NCBI GenBank assembly: GCA_019155205.2
Contig: JAHNZQ020000016.1
Coordinates: forward strand, 1,632,937 to 1,648,635
Source of the DNA: Gracilaria vermiculophylla
Taxonomy: Eukaryota; Rhodophyta; Florideophyceae; Gracilariales; Gracilariaceae
Direction: 5' to 3'
Length of the DNA stretch: 15,699 nucleotides
Shown: positions 1-9,174 of the stretch, piece after piece
Layout: every line of letters begins with the position of its first letter
How positions within the stretch are numbered: position 1 is the first letter of the stretch
Program-made: the position numbers and the translations under genes
The notes under the pieces: generated by a model
Seen by the model: only the letters and a program-made list of their open reading frames with translations
Told to the model about the DNA's origin: nothing
The model's database searches: none

Positions 1-238
1 GAAGTAAAGACAAGCACCCTTGAGTCTTCTTCTACATTTTCCGGTTGGAGTCTCTTGTCTATTCACGCAGGTTTCTAAGCCGCCGATCCCCAGGTCGCAT
101 CATAGCAGCGCCTGTAGGAGCATTGTCTGCCCAGTGAACCTTCCCCTCCGCTTGGTGTTTGCGGATCCCTTTCAGAATTCCCCCGGCTCGCGACAGCGGA
201 TATCGGAGACCACCTTTAGGAACACGCGCCTTTGGAGT
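1..238 (-). repeat. Left arm of imperfect inverted repeat, cut by window start
   Basis: Reverse-complemented, this stretch aligns with 624-856 over nearly its whole length. Shared blocks include GACTCAAGGGTGCTTG, GAGACTCCAACCGG, CGCGAGCCGGGGGAATTCTG and GGCGGCTTAGAAACC. Read on the minus strand it gives a short frame (241-59) whose peptide pieces LSRAGGIL, VHWA, PTGAA, RPGD and RLRNL recur in the other arm. Small compensating indels occur between the arms. The arm probably continues before base 1. I cannot name the family. It could be a terminal repeat of an unidentified transposon or two oppositely oriented copies of a decayed coding segment. Confidence 0.75.
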
Positions 239-623
239 CACTAAAAACTCCTAACGGACGTTGTGCTTTACTACCTCGACAGGAGGGCTGACAGTACCAC
301 ACGTAGTAAAACCCTAATGCGACCCCCAAGATGGTTGGCGCTCTGAACTTTCCGCCTTCGGCGTCGTTTACCCCTGCTGCGTGTAAACTTCCGTTTGCAC
401 AGCCGTCCATCTTCACTTGAGTCTTACAGAATGTCACCACAGCTTTTGTCTTAATTTTACCCACATTGTCCTGTACTCGCCCCAGTACTAGGTTCTGTTT
501 CTGTTGCTTTTTCCCGTCCCGTGTTCACACACCGGAGCACACGCTGCAATCCCTGTGGTACGGTCAGTCCTCCTTTTGAGGTGGTAATGCCCAACGCCCG
601 TTAGACGTTTATGCTAAATCCAA
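239..623. other. Spacer between inverted arms; no gene recognised
   Basis: About 385 bases separate the two arms. A minus-strand frame of 82 codons (464-216) crosses the junction, but its translation matches no family I know. I see no RNA gene and no repeat shared with the rest of the window. Confidence 0.4.
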
Positions 624-856
624 TGACACAAGTTCCTAGAGGCGGTCTTCGGTTGTCGCTTTCGCGAGCCGGGGGAATTCTGCAAGAGGATCCGCAAACA
701 ACAAACAGAGGGGGAGTTCACTGGGCAGGCCATACTCCTACAGGCGCTGCTACGAGGCGACCTGGGGATTGGCGGCTTAGAAACCTTTATGATGTTCGAC
801 GAGACTCTCCAACCGGATAAATAGATGAAGACTCAAGGGTGCTTGGTCTACTTCCC
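624..856 (+). repeat. Right arm of imperfect inverted repeat
   Basis: This is the inverted partner of 1-238. On the plus strand a frame of about 69 codons (611-820) carries the same peptide pieces as the minus-strand frame of the left arm (LSRAGGIL, VHWA, PTGAA, RPGD, RLRNL). The identity is visibly imperfect, with substitutions and single-base indels, so the arms are not a recent duplication. The outer end is near 856. Confidence 0.75.
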
Positions 857-1407
857 CATAGGGGTAGCTCGACCAGTAGATTAAGTATTAAGTCGGGAGC
901 CCGCCTCGACAGGTCTCACTACTGTATTAATTACCTGCACAAATTAACTAAAATAAATACAAAATGTACCGTCCCTCAAGGATACTGTAGCGCACGCGGG
1001 ACGAATTTTGCACCACATTGCTCAGTTAATAAAATACGAGCCCTCCTTAGGAATATTGCGCCATAGAGCCACTCCACAATATCACCTTAGGATCCGCTGT
1101 ACTACAGTTCCGGGTACCTACCGTACCCTGCTCCATTGCTCAGTGGCGAGAATCCGACACCGGTCCATCGTGGTCTACGTCGCTCCACCTGGAGTAATAC
1201 CAGACCTGAGACTCTTGGTAGCTGCCTGACAGGCTGCCCTAGGCTTTACAAACCGGTTTCGCCGTGCCAAGCTCAGAGTGGCTCTGTTTGCTTTGCTACT
1301 CTAAAAGGGGGGGTTTCCGTACGTCGTTATGGTGCTTTCAAGCCTCTGGGGTTGCACTACACATACTTTCATCCTAGAACCCAGTTTACTTTCTGACGTA
1401 TTCGACG
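857..1407. other. Non-coding stretch between the inverted arms and the DIRS-like terminus
   Basis: Only short overlapping frames (60-86 codons) occur here and none resembles a known protein. The motif CATTGCTCAGT occurs twice (about 1016 and 1133) in loosely similar surroundings, suggesting a weak internal duplication. No other structure was seen. Confidence 0.35.
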
Positions 1408-1654
1408 TTCAATTAGTGTACATCTGTATGCATAGGAAGAATTGAACAAGAAGTAGGGCGCCGGCTTAGGTATCTATAAAACCGCTACGTTTTATCAACG
1501 GCAACTGTACAGCATAAACCAGTGCCAGTACCTAGCACTGTGCTATACGGCACCGGCGACATGCACCTCTTTCCTATTTCCATTACTCTCCCTCCCAACT
1601 CTCTCTGCCACACGAATATCTCAACATGTCTATTCCTCTCACAGAAAAGAAAAT
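1408..1654 (+). repeat. Terminal repeat copy R1, part before the Harbinger I insertion
   Basis: Bases 1409-1575 align with the reverse complement of 9190-9366, best at 1409-1430 and 1526-1575. Bases 1528-1654 align directly with 12845-12979. It contains a TATAAA at 1475-1480. The homology with 12845-13035 stops at 1654, where Harbinger I begins, and resumes at 5511. It is therefore one repeat copy split by an insertion. Confidence 0.75.
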
Positions 1655-1681
1655 GGAGCACTCCTGAAATCACAAATCACA
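1655..1681 (+). repeat. Harbinger I left terminal inverted repeat
   Basis: It starts GGAGCACTCCTGAAATCACA and continues with a second ATCACAAA unit. The reverse complement of 5484-5510 is the partner. The subterminal motif TGAAATCACAA (1665-1675) recurs inverted at 5413-5423 near the right end and may be a binding site for the Myb-like partner. Confidence 0.85.
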
Positions 1682-2834
1682 AAATGGAACCGCACAAATT
1701 GTGATAAAAACACGTTTAAATGTGATTATGGCACGCGCGTAAACCTCGATCACTTCCAACGGCTAATCTCTCGGAAGCAGAGCCTCTGCCCGTATCAATT
1801 ATCTTTCCATACAACTTTGGCGCGCTTTCCGTCGCCTGCACTTCACCACGACACCGTTCGGCGAAGTTCTCAATGCCTTCTCGCTTCTCCGCTTCTCCGT
1901 TTCCGCAGAAACACCACTGTCATGCTTCGTTTTTAGTTTCGATAGTTGTTGCACCTGTCACCACTACACTGCCACATTGATTACGGTGGCGTTGGGGTTT
2001 TCTCTTTCCCGACCTTGTGCCCACCTAATCCACACATAACTTTTAATCATTCCCACTTCTTATGGTGGCAAGTTCATCGTGCAGAAACGTTGCGTTAAGT
2101 TCAGTTCTTCAGCACGGTAGAGCTGAATCTTTGCGTTTCAAAAGCCTATGGTTCTTCAGCAAATACTTTGTGCGTAATGTCCCTTCTCTATCACAGTGCG
2201 ATTCACGACGATCATCGAAGCTCTATCGTTTGATGCTTAGTGGTGTCCTCTTACAGCTCGGCTAAGCTTTCTGCAGTTGTAAGTTTATCATCTTTGTACC
2301 TGTTTGTCTGCTTTGGAAGTTGTTTTAACACCACTGCACCTTCTCCTTTACACACCGCATTGGTGCTTGCCCTTCAATCAATCAACAGAAAACGTTCCTA
2401 TTGGTTCCCTGCTATGGCTTGCAGGTAACTAATCTGTCCCTGCTCTGCGCTCTAAGTATGTACAACCGTTTCGCCTTTGGAATTGCCTCCGCATCTCTTG
2501 ACCTACCAGTTCTAACTTTTGCGCGATTTTTGTCTCTTGCTCTGTCCTGCTACACTGAAAAAGTTCCTGAATTCTCTGGAACTGAAACACTGCTTCATTG
2601 TGACGGGTATTTAGAGGTTCCTACGTCCGGCTACGGTTAGCGCTCTGCTTCCGGAACTTTGGTGCGCACTTGTCGCCGCAATACGCTTTGTTGGCTTGCT
2701 GCTCCTCTATTATTGCTCTTCTGTAGTTCGACATATCAGATCTTTGCAAAAGTACGGACGGAAAAGTAGTTCACCAAAAGTACACAAGACATTAAATGTG
2801 TGTGTGAGGCAGTGCAGGGCTTTCAGGTGTGGTA
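1682..2834 (+). other. Harbinger I 5' non-coding region upstream of the Myb-like gene
   Basis: About 1150 bases lie between the left terminus and the first gene. Only short open frames occur and none is recognisable. There is a pyrimidine-rich stretch with a short repeat of GCTTCTCC (about 1882-1905). It probably holds the promoter and leader of the Myb-like gene, but I see no definite promoter element. A second decayed insertion cannot be excluded. Confidence 0.45.
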
Positions 2835-3917
2835 ATGGCAGTTAATTGTACTGAAGAAAGTAGGAATTTGCAGAACAATGCTGGGACATCATTTAAACCG
2901 ACGATCTTACCGGAAGATGGTTGCTCCGGATTTGAGGAAGAAGTAGTCAGGTCTGTTATTTGCCCACAGGTAGCGATGGATCCAATCCAGTCAGGCCCGT
3001 TAATTTCATTTGGAACTGGGAAAAATGGAATCAGACCACAGGGGGGAGAGCCATGTGTAGCCGTAGCGGGAATTCAAGGTAGAAATACAAATCTCTCTCC
3101 GCAGCGAGAATTATCGGGACTGGCCCCAACGTCTACTCCAATTCGGAAAAGAACTCCGAAAAAGTCGTCGACAACTAAAGCACCGACAGTTAAAAGGGGA
3201 TCTGCATTCTCACAAATTGAAACAGACAACCTCCTCGGCTAGATTGGAGAGTCCATGCCACTGGGAAAGGAGGAATGGGAAATGATAGCGAGGCTGCATG
3301 GTACACAATATTCTTTGCAAGTACGGAATTCCGATTCCCTCCGACGTAAGTTCTCAGCAATATGTCGCACAACAGTCCCAACCAATGATTCAAGCATTTC
3401 GACGCATGTGCTCCGCGCTAAGCAACTTCGGGAGCAGCTAAGTAAACGAGCGGATATTGGTGATGGAGCAGAGTCGACCACGGACTACACGGAAGGCATG
3501 GATGATGAGAATGCAAACACATTGGATGCAGGATAGGAGAAAAACCCCGGAGTAGGTACGCATGGACACTATCCGACCTTGGGACAAACAGCGCGGCAGA
3601 TCCGGACGCCATCACCACGGCCGCTTGCGCGCAAAAGGGTAAAAGGAACTGGAGAAGACTCCGTGTTAGAGATTACGAAAGTGTTCATGCACCAAGAGCA
3701 GAAACGACGGGACGCAGAGCATTGTAGGTATATCGAAGAACGAGAAGCTGAAATGCAACGAAAAGAAAAAGAGCACAGATTTCGCGGCCAACGTCTTGAG
3801 GAAGAAGCTAAGCGGCGAGAGGAGGATCGTGAACGTCGGCAAGAGGAGAGAAAGCGATGGGAGGAGGAGAGACGTTTTAACACTCCGATGATGCAGATGA
3901 TGATGATGGCTATCTAA
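2835..3917 (+). pseudogene. Harbinger I Myb/SANT-like accessory protein, two in-frame stops
   Basis: One reading frame runs from ATG 2835 to TAA 3915-3917, broken only by TAG at 3240-3242 (codon 136) and TAG at 3534-3536 (codon 234). The first stop falls inside the conserved domain: the residues before it (SAFSQIETDNLL) and after it (MPLGKEEWEMIARLH, then LRRKFSAICR, then AKQLREQLSKRAD) belong together as the Myb/SANT-like module of Harbinger-associated proteins. The tail from about codon 265 to 350 is a Glu/Arg-rich helical region, probably coiled coil, ending in a Met-rich stretch. In this family the protein binds subterminal DNA and helps bring the transposase to the nucleus and the element ends. 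It converges on the transposase at 5010-4030. No frameshift is seen, so decay is by substitution. Confidence 0.8.
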
Positions 3918-4029
3918 AGTCAGAAAGGTAAATCGTTCGATGCAAATATTCGTGAGCAGGAAACAAAGCAGTTCTCTTACTCATTCATTCCAGTAGGAAA
4001 ATATTTGCCTCCACGTTTAAGTGGGGCAT

Positions 4030-5010
4030 TTATGTGTGCAGAATATGGTTGATACCAACCAACCAACAACGCAGGATGTGAAGCATTACCACTGTTAACA
4101 ACATGAGCTTTCTTTCGCCTTGTTCTTTGTAGACAAACTGATCGCGGAGCCTTGGAAAGGTAGCCTTAAACGTGTACATACCACATACAGATGCTTGTCG
4201 AGCAGAAGTGGCCTGCTGTAAGCGCTGCATGTCCTCACCAGAACCATTCGAAGTAATCACAGAATCTTGCGCAGACTTGATTGAGAAAGGGTAGCTCGTC
4301 TTACGAAATGCAAAAACAACCACACATTGACCCCCATAACTATCAAAGATCTCCTGCAGTTTTGCGTACACTCCGCCCCACTCTGCAATTACTGAATCAT
4401 GCATTGCACCAGATGCAATTAAAGAGCACGCAATTACTACTGCATTGGCGGCTAAAACCAATTCATTGCCTACGTAATGATCATGTGTCCACCCATTATA
4501 AAACTTTTTCTCTATAGTAAAGTTTCCGCTTTGTTTCAAGTAGAGTTTAAGACCATCAGAAACGCAGTACACTTCTGGGAGGGCAGGACGTCTTGCTTCA
4601 AAAGCCATTTGCTAATTTTTGACATCTTCTGCGGACTGCATACCAATTGTGGCATACTGATCAGATCGTAAAACTTTGAACAGTATTCTTCTGCCAAAAC
4701 GTATAAAGAGGGAGCACACCGAACCAGTGACACCGAATAGCATGCACAGAACAAATTCTGCTCCTCGCGTCGTATGCAAACCCAGCAAAAAACTAAGACA
4801 CTGAGTTGCTGTCATACATCTCGGACGTCCAGAGTTAATGGTCCGTTCCAGAATTCTAATTTGACCATCATCAGAGTACGGTGTATATAGGTTATACTTT
4901 GGTTTAAACTTACGTTGAAGATATCAGAAACTAGGGTTGTCAAAACCTGTGAGAGTAATGGGTGACTGATTACATCCGCTTTTAAATCGATATGAAAAGA
5001 CGGAATTCAT
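4030..5010 (-). pseudogene. Harbinger I DDE transposase (DDE_Tnp_4 type), inactivated
   Basis: A continuous minus-strand frame from ATG 5010 (open without ATG up to 5106) to 4030 is broken by TGA at 4924-4926 and TAG at 4612-4614. The translation follows the family in order: ITLTGFDNPSF, YTPYSDDG, GRPRCMTATQCL, FGVTGSVCSLF, VYCVSDGLKLYL (first catalytic Asp), FYNGWTHDHYVGN, GAMHDSVIAEWGGVYAKL, then a helical C-terminus with RLRDQF and GERKLMLL. From my knowledge of the family, the expected Asp in the CVVDSAF-like motif is Val here (CVVVFAF), and the Glu in the later RQASEWG-like motif is also Val (RQASVCG). Two of three catalytic residues therefore appear lost in addition to the stops. Length is about 327 codons, near full size. 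Confidence 0.85.
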
Positions 5011-5396
5011 TGGTTGCTGTAGAGCAATTCTGGTTACTTTTCGTTGTCGTTTTCGGCGTCCCTGTGAGTGGATACGACGAATAAATATTTTTCTGACATA
5101 TATTTCTCATAGAGAAAGATATACCGTGACTAAGGGCAAGAAAGTCATATTCCTTTCGTCTGTTGTGTTGTATGATTGAAGCATGTTAGTGTTTGCTGCT
5201 GTTTTCTGTTTCAGTATTTCTAAGCAACTCTCGGGATTGTGTGGTATGAATAATACAAAATGAGCTGAGAGAGATGTAGTCTGCGTTGCGGTGTCTTGGT
5301 GGGTGATGCAATCAGGATCCTACGCATCGTAGTTGGAGAAAGGCCAAACACAAGGGTTTAGGCAACGGCCGCAATGATTTGGCGCCAAATCCTGTG

Positions 5397-5510
5397 AATG
5401 CTGCTGCACGAATTGTGATTTCAGCAGAGGACAGATGCTCTACGGTAGTCATAATTTTTTGGGCCGTACATAATTGCTGCTGTAGTAAATTGCGATTTCA
5501 AGAGTGCTCC
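5397..5510 (-). repeat. Harbinger I right terminus with subterminal direct repeat
   Basis: Two related units of about 30 bases lie here: 5397-5424 (GCTGCTGCACGAATTGTGATTTCA) and 5472-5501 (GCTGCTGTAGTAAATTGCGATTTCA). The second overlaps the terminal inverted repeat that ends at 5510. The shared TTGYGATTTCA core is the inverted form of the TGAAATCACAA at the left end, so it probably marks protein-binding sites used in transposition. Bases 5111-5396 between the transposase and these repeats show no gene. Confidence 0.6.
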
Positions 5511-5569
5511 AATATTGTATTCCAGCCAAAATGTCTAATATGAATAAATGCCTTTTGAATCTTCAATGC
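5511..5569 (+). repeat. Terminal repeat copy R1, part after the Harbinger I insertion
   Basis: It begins with the AAT duplication and continues ATTGTATTCCAGCCAAAATG, matching 12977-13035 with few differences. It contains AATAAA at 5543-5548, conserved in the other copy at 13006-13011 and possibly a polyadenylation signal of the terminal repeat. Homology fades at about 5569. The following bases to about 5699 carry nothing I recognise. Confidence 0.75.
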
Positions 5570-5777
5570 CAAAGTTCACAATACATTTACAAATTGAAGC
5601 TGTAGTTCAAATATTCGAAGTCACTTCGAACATTTAAATCAGAAATAGCGTTTTTGACGCGTGTATGAAAGGTGCAAACCCTTCAAAATATAGTCATTTG
5701 GCACCCTTTGATCCGGGCGTGTAGCTAGCGTTCGCGATAGCAACTTTTCTGCTCGGGTCCACTATCGGTGCCTTACC

Positions 5778-5816
5778 TCTAGTGTCTATCCGACCGGTGC
5801 GCTGACCTCATATGAG
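5778..5816 (+). repeat. piggyBac A left inverted repeat (core)
   Basis: CTAGTGTCTATCCGACC followed by GGTGCGCTGACCTCATATGAG. The partner is 7646-7686 on the opposite strand (CTAGTGTCTATCTGACC, GC, GACCTCATATGAG). The match is too long and structured to be chance. Confidence 0.7.
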
Positions 5817-5848
5817 CTTAAATTGACCTCATATGAGGTCAGCGCACC
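5796..5848. repeat. Perfect 21-bp inverted repeat centred on a TTAA-containing loop
   Basis: Arm 5796-5816 and arm 5828-5848 are exact reverse complements (GGTGCGCTGACCTCATATGAG) separated by 11 bases containing TTAA (5818-5821). The right half also holds the 16-bp palindrome GACCTCATATGAGGTC (5825-5840), which recurs at 7650-7665. It could fold as a hairpin or serve as a dimer-binding site. It looks like two element ends head to head across a TTAA. Confidence 0.8.
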
Positions 5849-6323
5849 ATCATGCAAAAACAAAAATAAAAAAATGGAATTTGACCCATAGGCCATTGTT
5901 TTGGAGGTTTAAATTTTAAAAACCTGTTATCCAGGATTGTCTGTGAACAATAAATAGTTCTAGACCACGACATGAGCTATCACAGCAGCTCAGTGGTCAT
6001 CAGACTACATGCGAGCAACTAATCCTGAGTTTAAACCTCGCTGATTTTCTAGAAACTCAAAAACTACTTCGTGAGCTCGACTAATTCTAAAAATTTTTAA
6101 ACTCTTAGAACGTTTTCAACACCCACTTGAACGGCAGACAGAATATGGTGACATCTGTTAAAGGGGCACTTTCGTTATAGAGTTTAAATAATCTAGCAAG
6201 TCAAAATAACGCGGATTGAATTAGTGGGGGGTTTAAGGTAAATGAACTTTTGCTCAATAAATGCATTGAAATATTGAATTTTACTTAAAAAAACTAATGT
6301 TGTCAACGTTGTTGACATCTCTT

Positions 6324-7382
6324 TTAGATACTATGCTTCTCTACACCGTGACACTCCTCAATGTGTTTCATAAAACAATCTCTGTTCGTACCAGTGTGAC
6401 ATAAAAACACTTCTTTTTCTTTCCATGCATAGCATCCAAAACATAAAAACTTCTATTTCGTATTACTTCTGCAATAATTGCATCGTCCTTGATATGAAGC
6501 TTTTGTAATCATTCTATTTTTTGTTTTCCTTCTTCTGCTGGTTTGCATTAAATGCAAGCCAGTGCCGGCAAACATTGGGTGTTCAACATTATTTTGATTT
6601 TCCGGTTCATTTCTTTCCATTAAACCATTTGTGTCCCAAGTATTGTCTATTATTTCATCAACCAGCTCACAACAAGATTGATTTGGACTTTAAACGCTCC
6701 TGCTTCCATTTGCTGCCTTATACAGTTTCCATGCATTCACAATGCAAATTGCTAAAAGAGAGCAATTGACTCGAAATGACCACTCTTTCACTTCTATTTT
6801 CTTTCCCACATTTAAGTCATCCTGTCGGCATCTGTCATGGCGATCGATCATTGAACATATTTTGTAATATTCTTCACAAATCACAGGAATTTCAACCTCA
6901 AATTCCATTTTCTTAGAAATAGTTCCCTTCCGTCTCCACCTCTCCCTAACAATAGGAGTACTGGGATTATCTGCGCCCTAGGTTGAAATAAATTACTTTC
7001 TATCTCGATCCATCCACATTACGGCCATCATGTCAGTATTAGCGACTCTTCCTTTCGAAATCATAGATATAAAGTCGCCTCTGTTCCTTAAAGAGATTTC
7101 AGATAAGTGTTTCATAGGATTCTCTTGAGATGGGTTTTTGATTACTTCAGTAAATCTCAAACCTTTTTTTATGAGTGCTTTAGCGGTGTTGACGGATGCA
7201 AAAAAAGAATCAGCGCACACGAAACGATCTGATTCAAACCCCGATTGTACTAAACGGAGTAGAATAGCCGTTCCATGAGCATTATCGGAATAAAAATCCT
7301 GTTCCACATTATTCGATTGTTGATCTTGCGAACATCAACATTTTGAAGTATACCTATAGCCGTTGTGGACTTCCACAAAGAT
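6324..7382 (-). pseudogene. piggyBac A transposase, C-terminal two thirds, several in-frame stops
   Basis: One minus-strand frame, without frameshift, holds recognisable piggyBac (DDE_Tnp_1_7) sequence: GTAILLRLV, SDRFVCADSFFAS (second catalytic Asp), ALIKKGLRFTEVIKN, GDFISMISKG, MMAVMWMDRDRK-stop-FIST, VREWR-like VRERWRRKG, FEVEIP, YYKICSMIDRHDRCRQDD (third Asp region), WSFRVN and IDNTWDTNGL. It ends in a cysteine-rich zinc-ribbon-like tail (CNYC, CFGC, CHTGTNRDCFMKH, ECH). Stops occur at 7335-7337 (TGA), 6993-6995 (TAA), 6978-6980 (TAG), 6690-6692 (TAA) and 6453-6455 (TAG). The natural end is TAA 6324-6326. The N-terminal part with the first catalytic Asp is not recognisable, so this copy is truncated or too diverged there. 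The family is cut-and-paste and TTAA-specific. Confidence 0.82.
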
Positions 7383-7645
7383 CTATAATAGCGTTAACAT
7401 TACGCGTCACTGGTAACCAGGAGAGCGCGGCTGTCGACAGTTGATCCAGCAGTTCTGCGAGGATCTGTGGACAATACCATAGTTTACGAATGTTGTTGAC
7501 GGCTCTGATTGATGTAACAGTCACAATTCACCCTTTGTTGTTGTGGACACAGTTCAGCGCTGCCAGCGTCGACAACATGATAAGGATATCAGAACAAAAA
7601 AAAGGGAAAAGTTTTAATGGTTTCACATAATTACAAAGTATTTAA

Positions 7646-7686
7646 AATTGACCTCATATGAGGTCGCTGGTCAGATAGACACTAGT
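7646..7686 (-). repeat. piggyBac A right inverted repeat (core)
   Basis: It contains the exact 16-bp palindrome GACCTCATATGAGGTC (7650-7665) followed by GCTGGTCAGATAGACACTAG, the inverted form of the left repeat. A TTAA lies just inside at 7642-7645. Bases 7383-7641 between the transposase remnant and this repeat show no gene. Confidence 0.7.
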
Positions 7687-7740
7687 GACGCCGAGTGACG
7701 CGCAAACTTCGCTTAATCGCTTCCACGTAGGCTGGCTCTT

Positions 7741-8412
7741 TTACTCGATTGCTGCTCTTCTGGGAAGATCCACTGTCACTAAGATATCGTCGATGTAGGG
7801 CAGCACTCGGTTCTCGCGGTTCGTCCTCATGTACTTGACTAGTGGCCTGGTGAGTTTTGTGATCCACAAAGGCGACCGTCCCCACCTGAAAAGAAGCGCG
7901 ATGCATCGGTAGTAGCGCTTATAGTAGTGGAAAAGGAAATAATCCCTCATCGAGGTATGAAGATAGAAGTGATAATATCCCGATTTTACATCGAATGATA
8001 TCAGGAAGTTGTTCTTCACAAATTCCAAAGCAAACGAGGGCAGAGGCTCCATCTCTATGTTTACTTCCTTCCAATGCTTTCTTTGATTGTGAAGGTTTTC
8101 GATAAATTGACCCTTCTTCTGCTGTTCGTTTCTTTGCCAGTCTACAAATGCCGAAGACTCTATTTTCCCCTTTCGAACTTGATGTCGTATGTGCTCTTCG
8201 CTGACTAAGTCGTATATACCTTGCACAGTTCTATTGTGTATGTCTCGCAGGCCAAACTCCTTGTCCTCCTCCGTTTGGGAAGTAGGGGACAGTTTCTTGC
8301 CGACAGTAAATGGCGCGATAATTATATCTATTATAACGCACCGTAGCTGTCGAGATAGATAATGCGATGCGCCCAAGGTCTTTGCCCAAGCTCCAGACCT
8401 CGTGGACCTCAC
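7741..8412 (-). pseudogene. DIRS-like reverse transcriptase fragment
   Basis: A 223-codon open frame on the minus strand with clear RT landmarks: an N-terminal lead-in (AWAKTLGASHYL), ISFDVKSGYYHFYLH (catalytic Asp of motif A), MRDYFLFHY, YYRCIALLFRWGRSPLWITKL, RPLVKYM, and the catalytic box LPYIDDILV. Motif order and spacing match DIRS/Ngaro-type RTs better than LTR-type ones. The usual LPFGWG is altered to LLFRWG. The frame stops about 12 residues after YIDD, exactly where the piggyBac A terminus appears to begin, so the rest of the polymerase and RNase H are missing. The upstream sequence is in other frames, so it is not expressible as one protein. Confidence 0.78.
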
Positions 8413-8597
8413 CTGCCTCAGAGGCTATCCCCAGATGATCTACTGCGTGCTTTCTCTCCGGAGAGGCATTATTCCTCGTCGGCGGAGCTATGGGCGCCAC
8501 CGCTTCGGTTCCCTTTTCTTTTGCCTCCTCTTGCCCAGTCGAGCCGGCTCTTAGCGAGTTGCTTAGCGACTTCGAGATCAATGTGCCCTGTTTGTGC
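8413..8597 (-). pseudogene. Gag to RT linker, frame unclear
   Basis: Two overlapping minus-strand frames are plausible here. One gives SKSLSNSLRAGSTGQEEAKEKG and continues to 8231. The other gives DLEVAKQLAKSRLDWARGGK, which looks more like a basic Gag C-terminus. Indels have probably shifted the original frame. No firm domain call is possible. Confidence 0.4.
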
Positions 8598-9115
8598 TTA
8601 TCGGGCAGCTCGGTACATTTCGGAGTGCACGGCATCTTTGCACTCTTCAACGAGAAACTCCATCTGTTTAGCCTCATCAACGCCGTTCTTGTTACCTTCA
8701 CGAATTACTGAACCCTCATAGCCAAAGAATCTATGGCCGCCATGAACGACTTCTCCGCTAACGCAAGGCGGCTTCCGAGAGCCTGCGCGTCGCCGTCGCT
8801 GTCCATGGCCAGCTGGAGTCCAGCCAATCCTGCCTTGAGCCACACGCCCGCTACATTGATGTACTCGAATTCCCTAGACGGTCGTCGATCCCCAGCATTG
8901 AGCTCGAAGGCAAAGGTGTCCATTGGAGGCTTGAAGTACCCTAAATGTGAGATGCGAACATTTTTACCACGCTTGAACAGACTGGCTTCCCCCACGAGTC
9001 TCAAAGCGTTCAACTCATTGAGTACCGCCGCATAGTCGTCCCGCTTGGGTTCGGCGGTAGCCAAAAAGAGGCGAACCTCCTTGCCAGCGGTGGCTGTGTT
9101 GTATTGTTCGCCCAT
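8598..9115 (-). pseudogene. DIRS-like gag/ORF1 remnant, frame-broken
   Basis: It starts at ATG 9115 (MGEQYNTATAGKEVRLFL) and stays open to TAA 8705-8707. A charged, helix-rich continuation (VIREGNKNGVDEAKQMEFL, VEECKDAVHSEMYRAAR) lies in another frame down to 8598, so a frameshift probably occurred near 8720. I recognise no enzyme motif. Its position between the 5' terminus and the RT, its small size and its composition suit a DIRS ORF1/Gag. The start is about 60 bases downstream of the terminal repeat homology. Confidence 0.55.
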
Positions 9116-9174
9116 ACTTCGTACTGCAGTCGTACGATCTTGAAGATGTCTCCGCCTGTGAAAATGCAGGAGGT

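Larger units (their letters stand above)
1655..5510. mobile_element. Harbinger I: PIF/Harbinger DNA transposon with AAT target-site duplication
   Basis: The left end reads GGAGCACTCCTGAAATC. The right end, reverse-complemented, reads GGAGCACTCTTGAAATC, a terminal inverted repeat with one mismatch in 17. AAT is present on both sides (1652-1654 and 5511-5513). The flanks rejoin to match the uninterrupted repeat at 12845-13035, which confirms both boundaries. The 3856-bp element holds a Myb-like gene on the plus strand and a DDE transposase on the minus strand, convergent and 112 bases apart. Both genes carry two in-frame stops, so this copy is dead for autonomous movement, although its ends look intact. 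Confidence 0.88.
5700..7740 (-). mobile_element. piggyBac A: decayed piggyBac-type DNA transposon inside the DIRS-like RT
   Basis: A piggyBac-type transposase remnant (7382-6324, minus strand) is bracketed by imperfect inverted repeats. The clearest part is CTAGTGTCTATCYGACC followed by a CTCATATGAG core (5778-5816 against 7646-7686 reverse-complemented). Weaker similarity extends outward to about 5700 and 7740. The outer left sequence CCCTTTGATCCGGGCGTG looks like a piggyBac terminus, which commonly starts CCCTTT, and the right limit coincides with the abrupt end of the RT frame. A clean TTAA duplication is not visible at these outer limits (GGCA on the left, TTAC on the right), so the exact boundaries are uncertain. 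Confidence 0.55.

Noticed and set aside
1136..1396. 86-codon plus-strand frame as a possible recombinase tail
   Set aside because: No tyrosine recombinase motif (R..H.R..Y) is visible, and it lies outside the terminal repeat.
3569..3883. 104-codon minus-strand Ser/Arg-rich frame
   Set aside because: It is the antisense shadow of the Glu/Arg-rich coiled-coil tail of the Harbinger I Myb-like gene.
5818..7645. TTAA sites at 5818 and 7642 as the true ends of piggyBac A
   Set aside because: The sequences just inside these TTAA sites do not form matching inverted repeats, while the repeats outside them do.
8362..9035. Plus-strand frames of 119, 73 and 100 codons
   Set aside because: They lie opposite the gag-like and RT remnants, and the minus strand carries the recognisable motifs.
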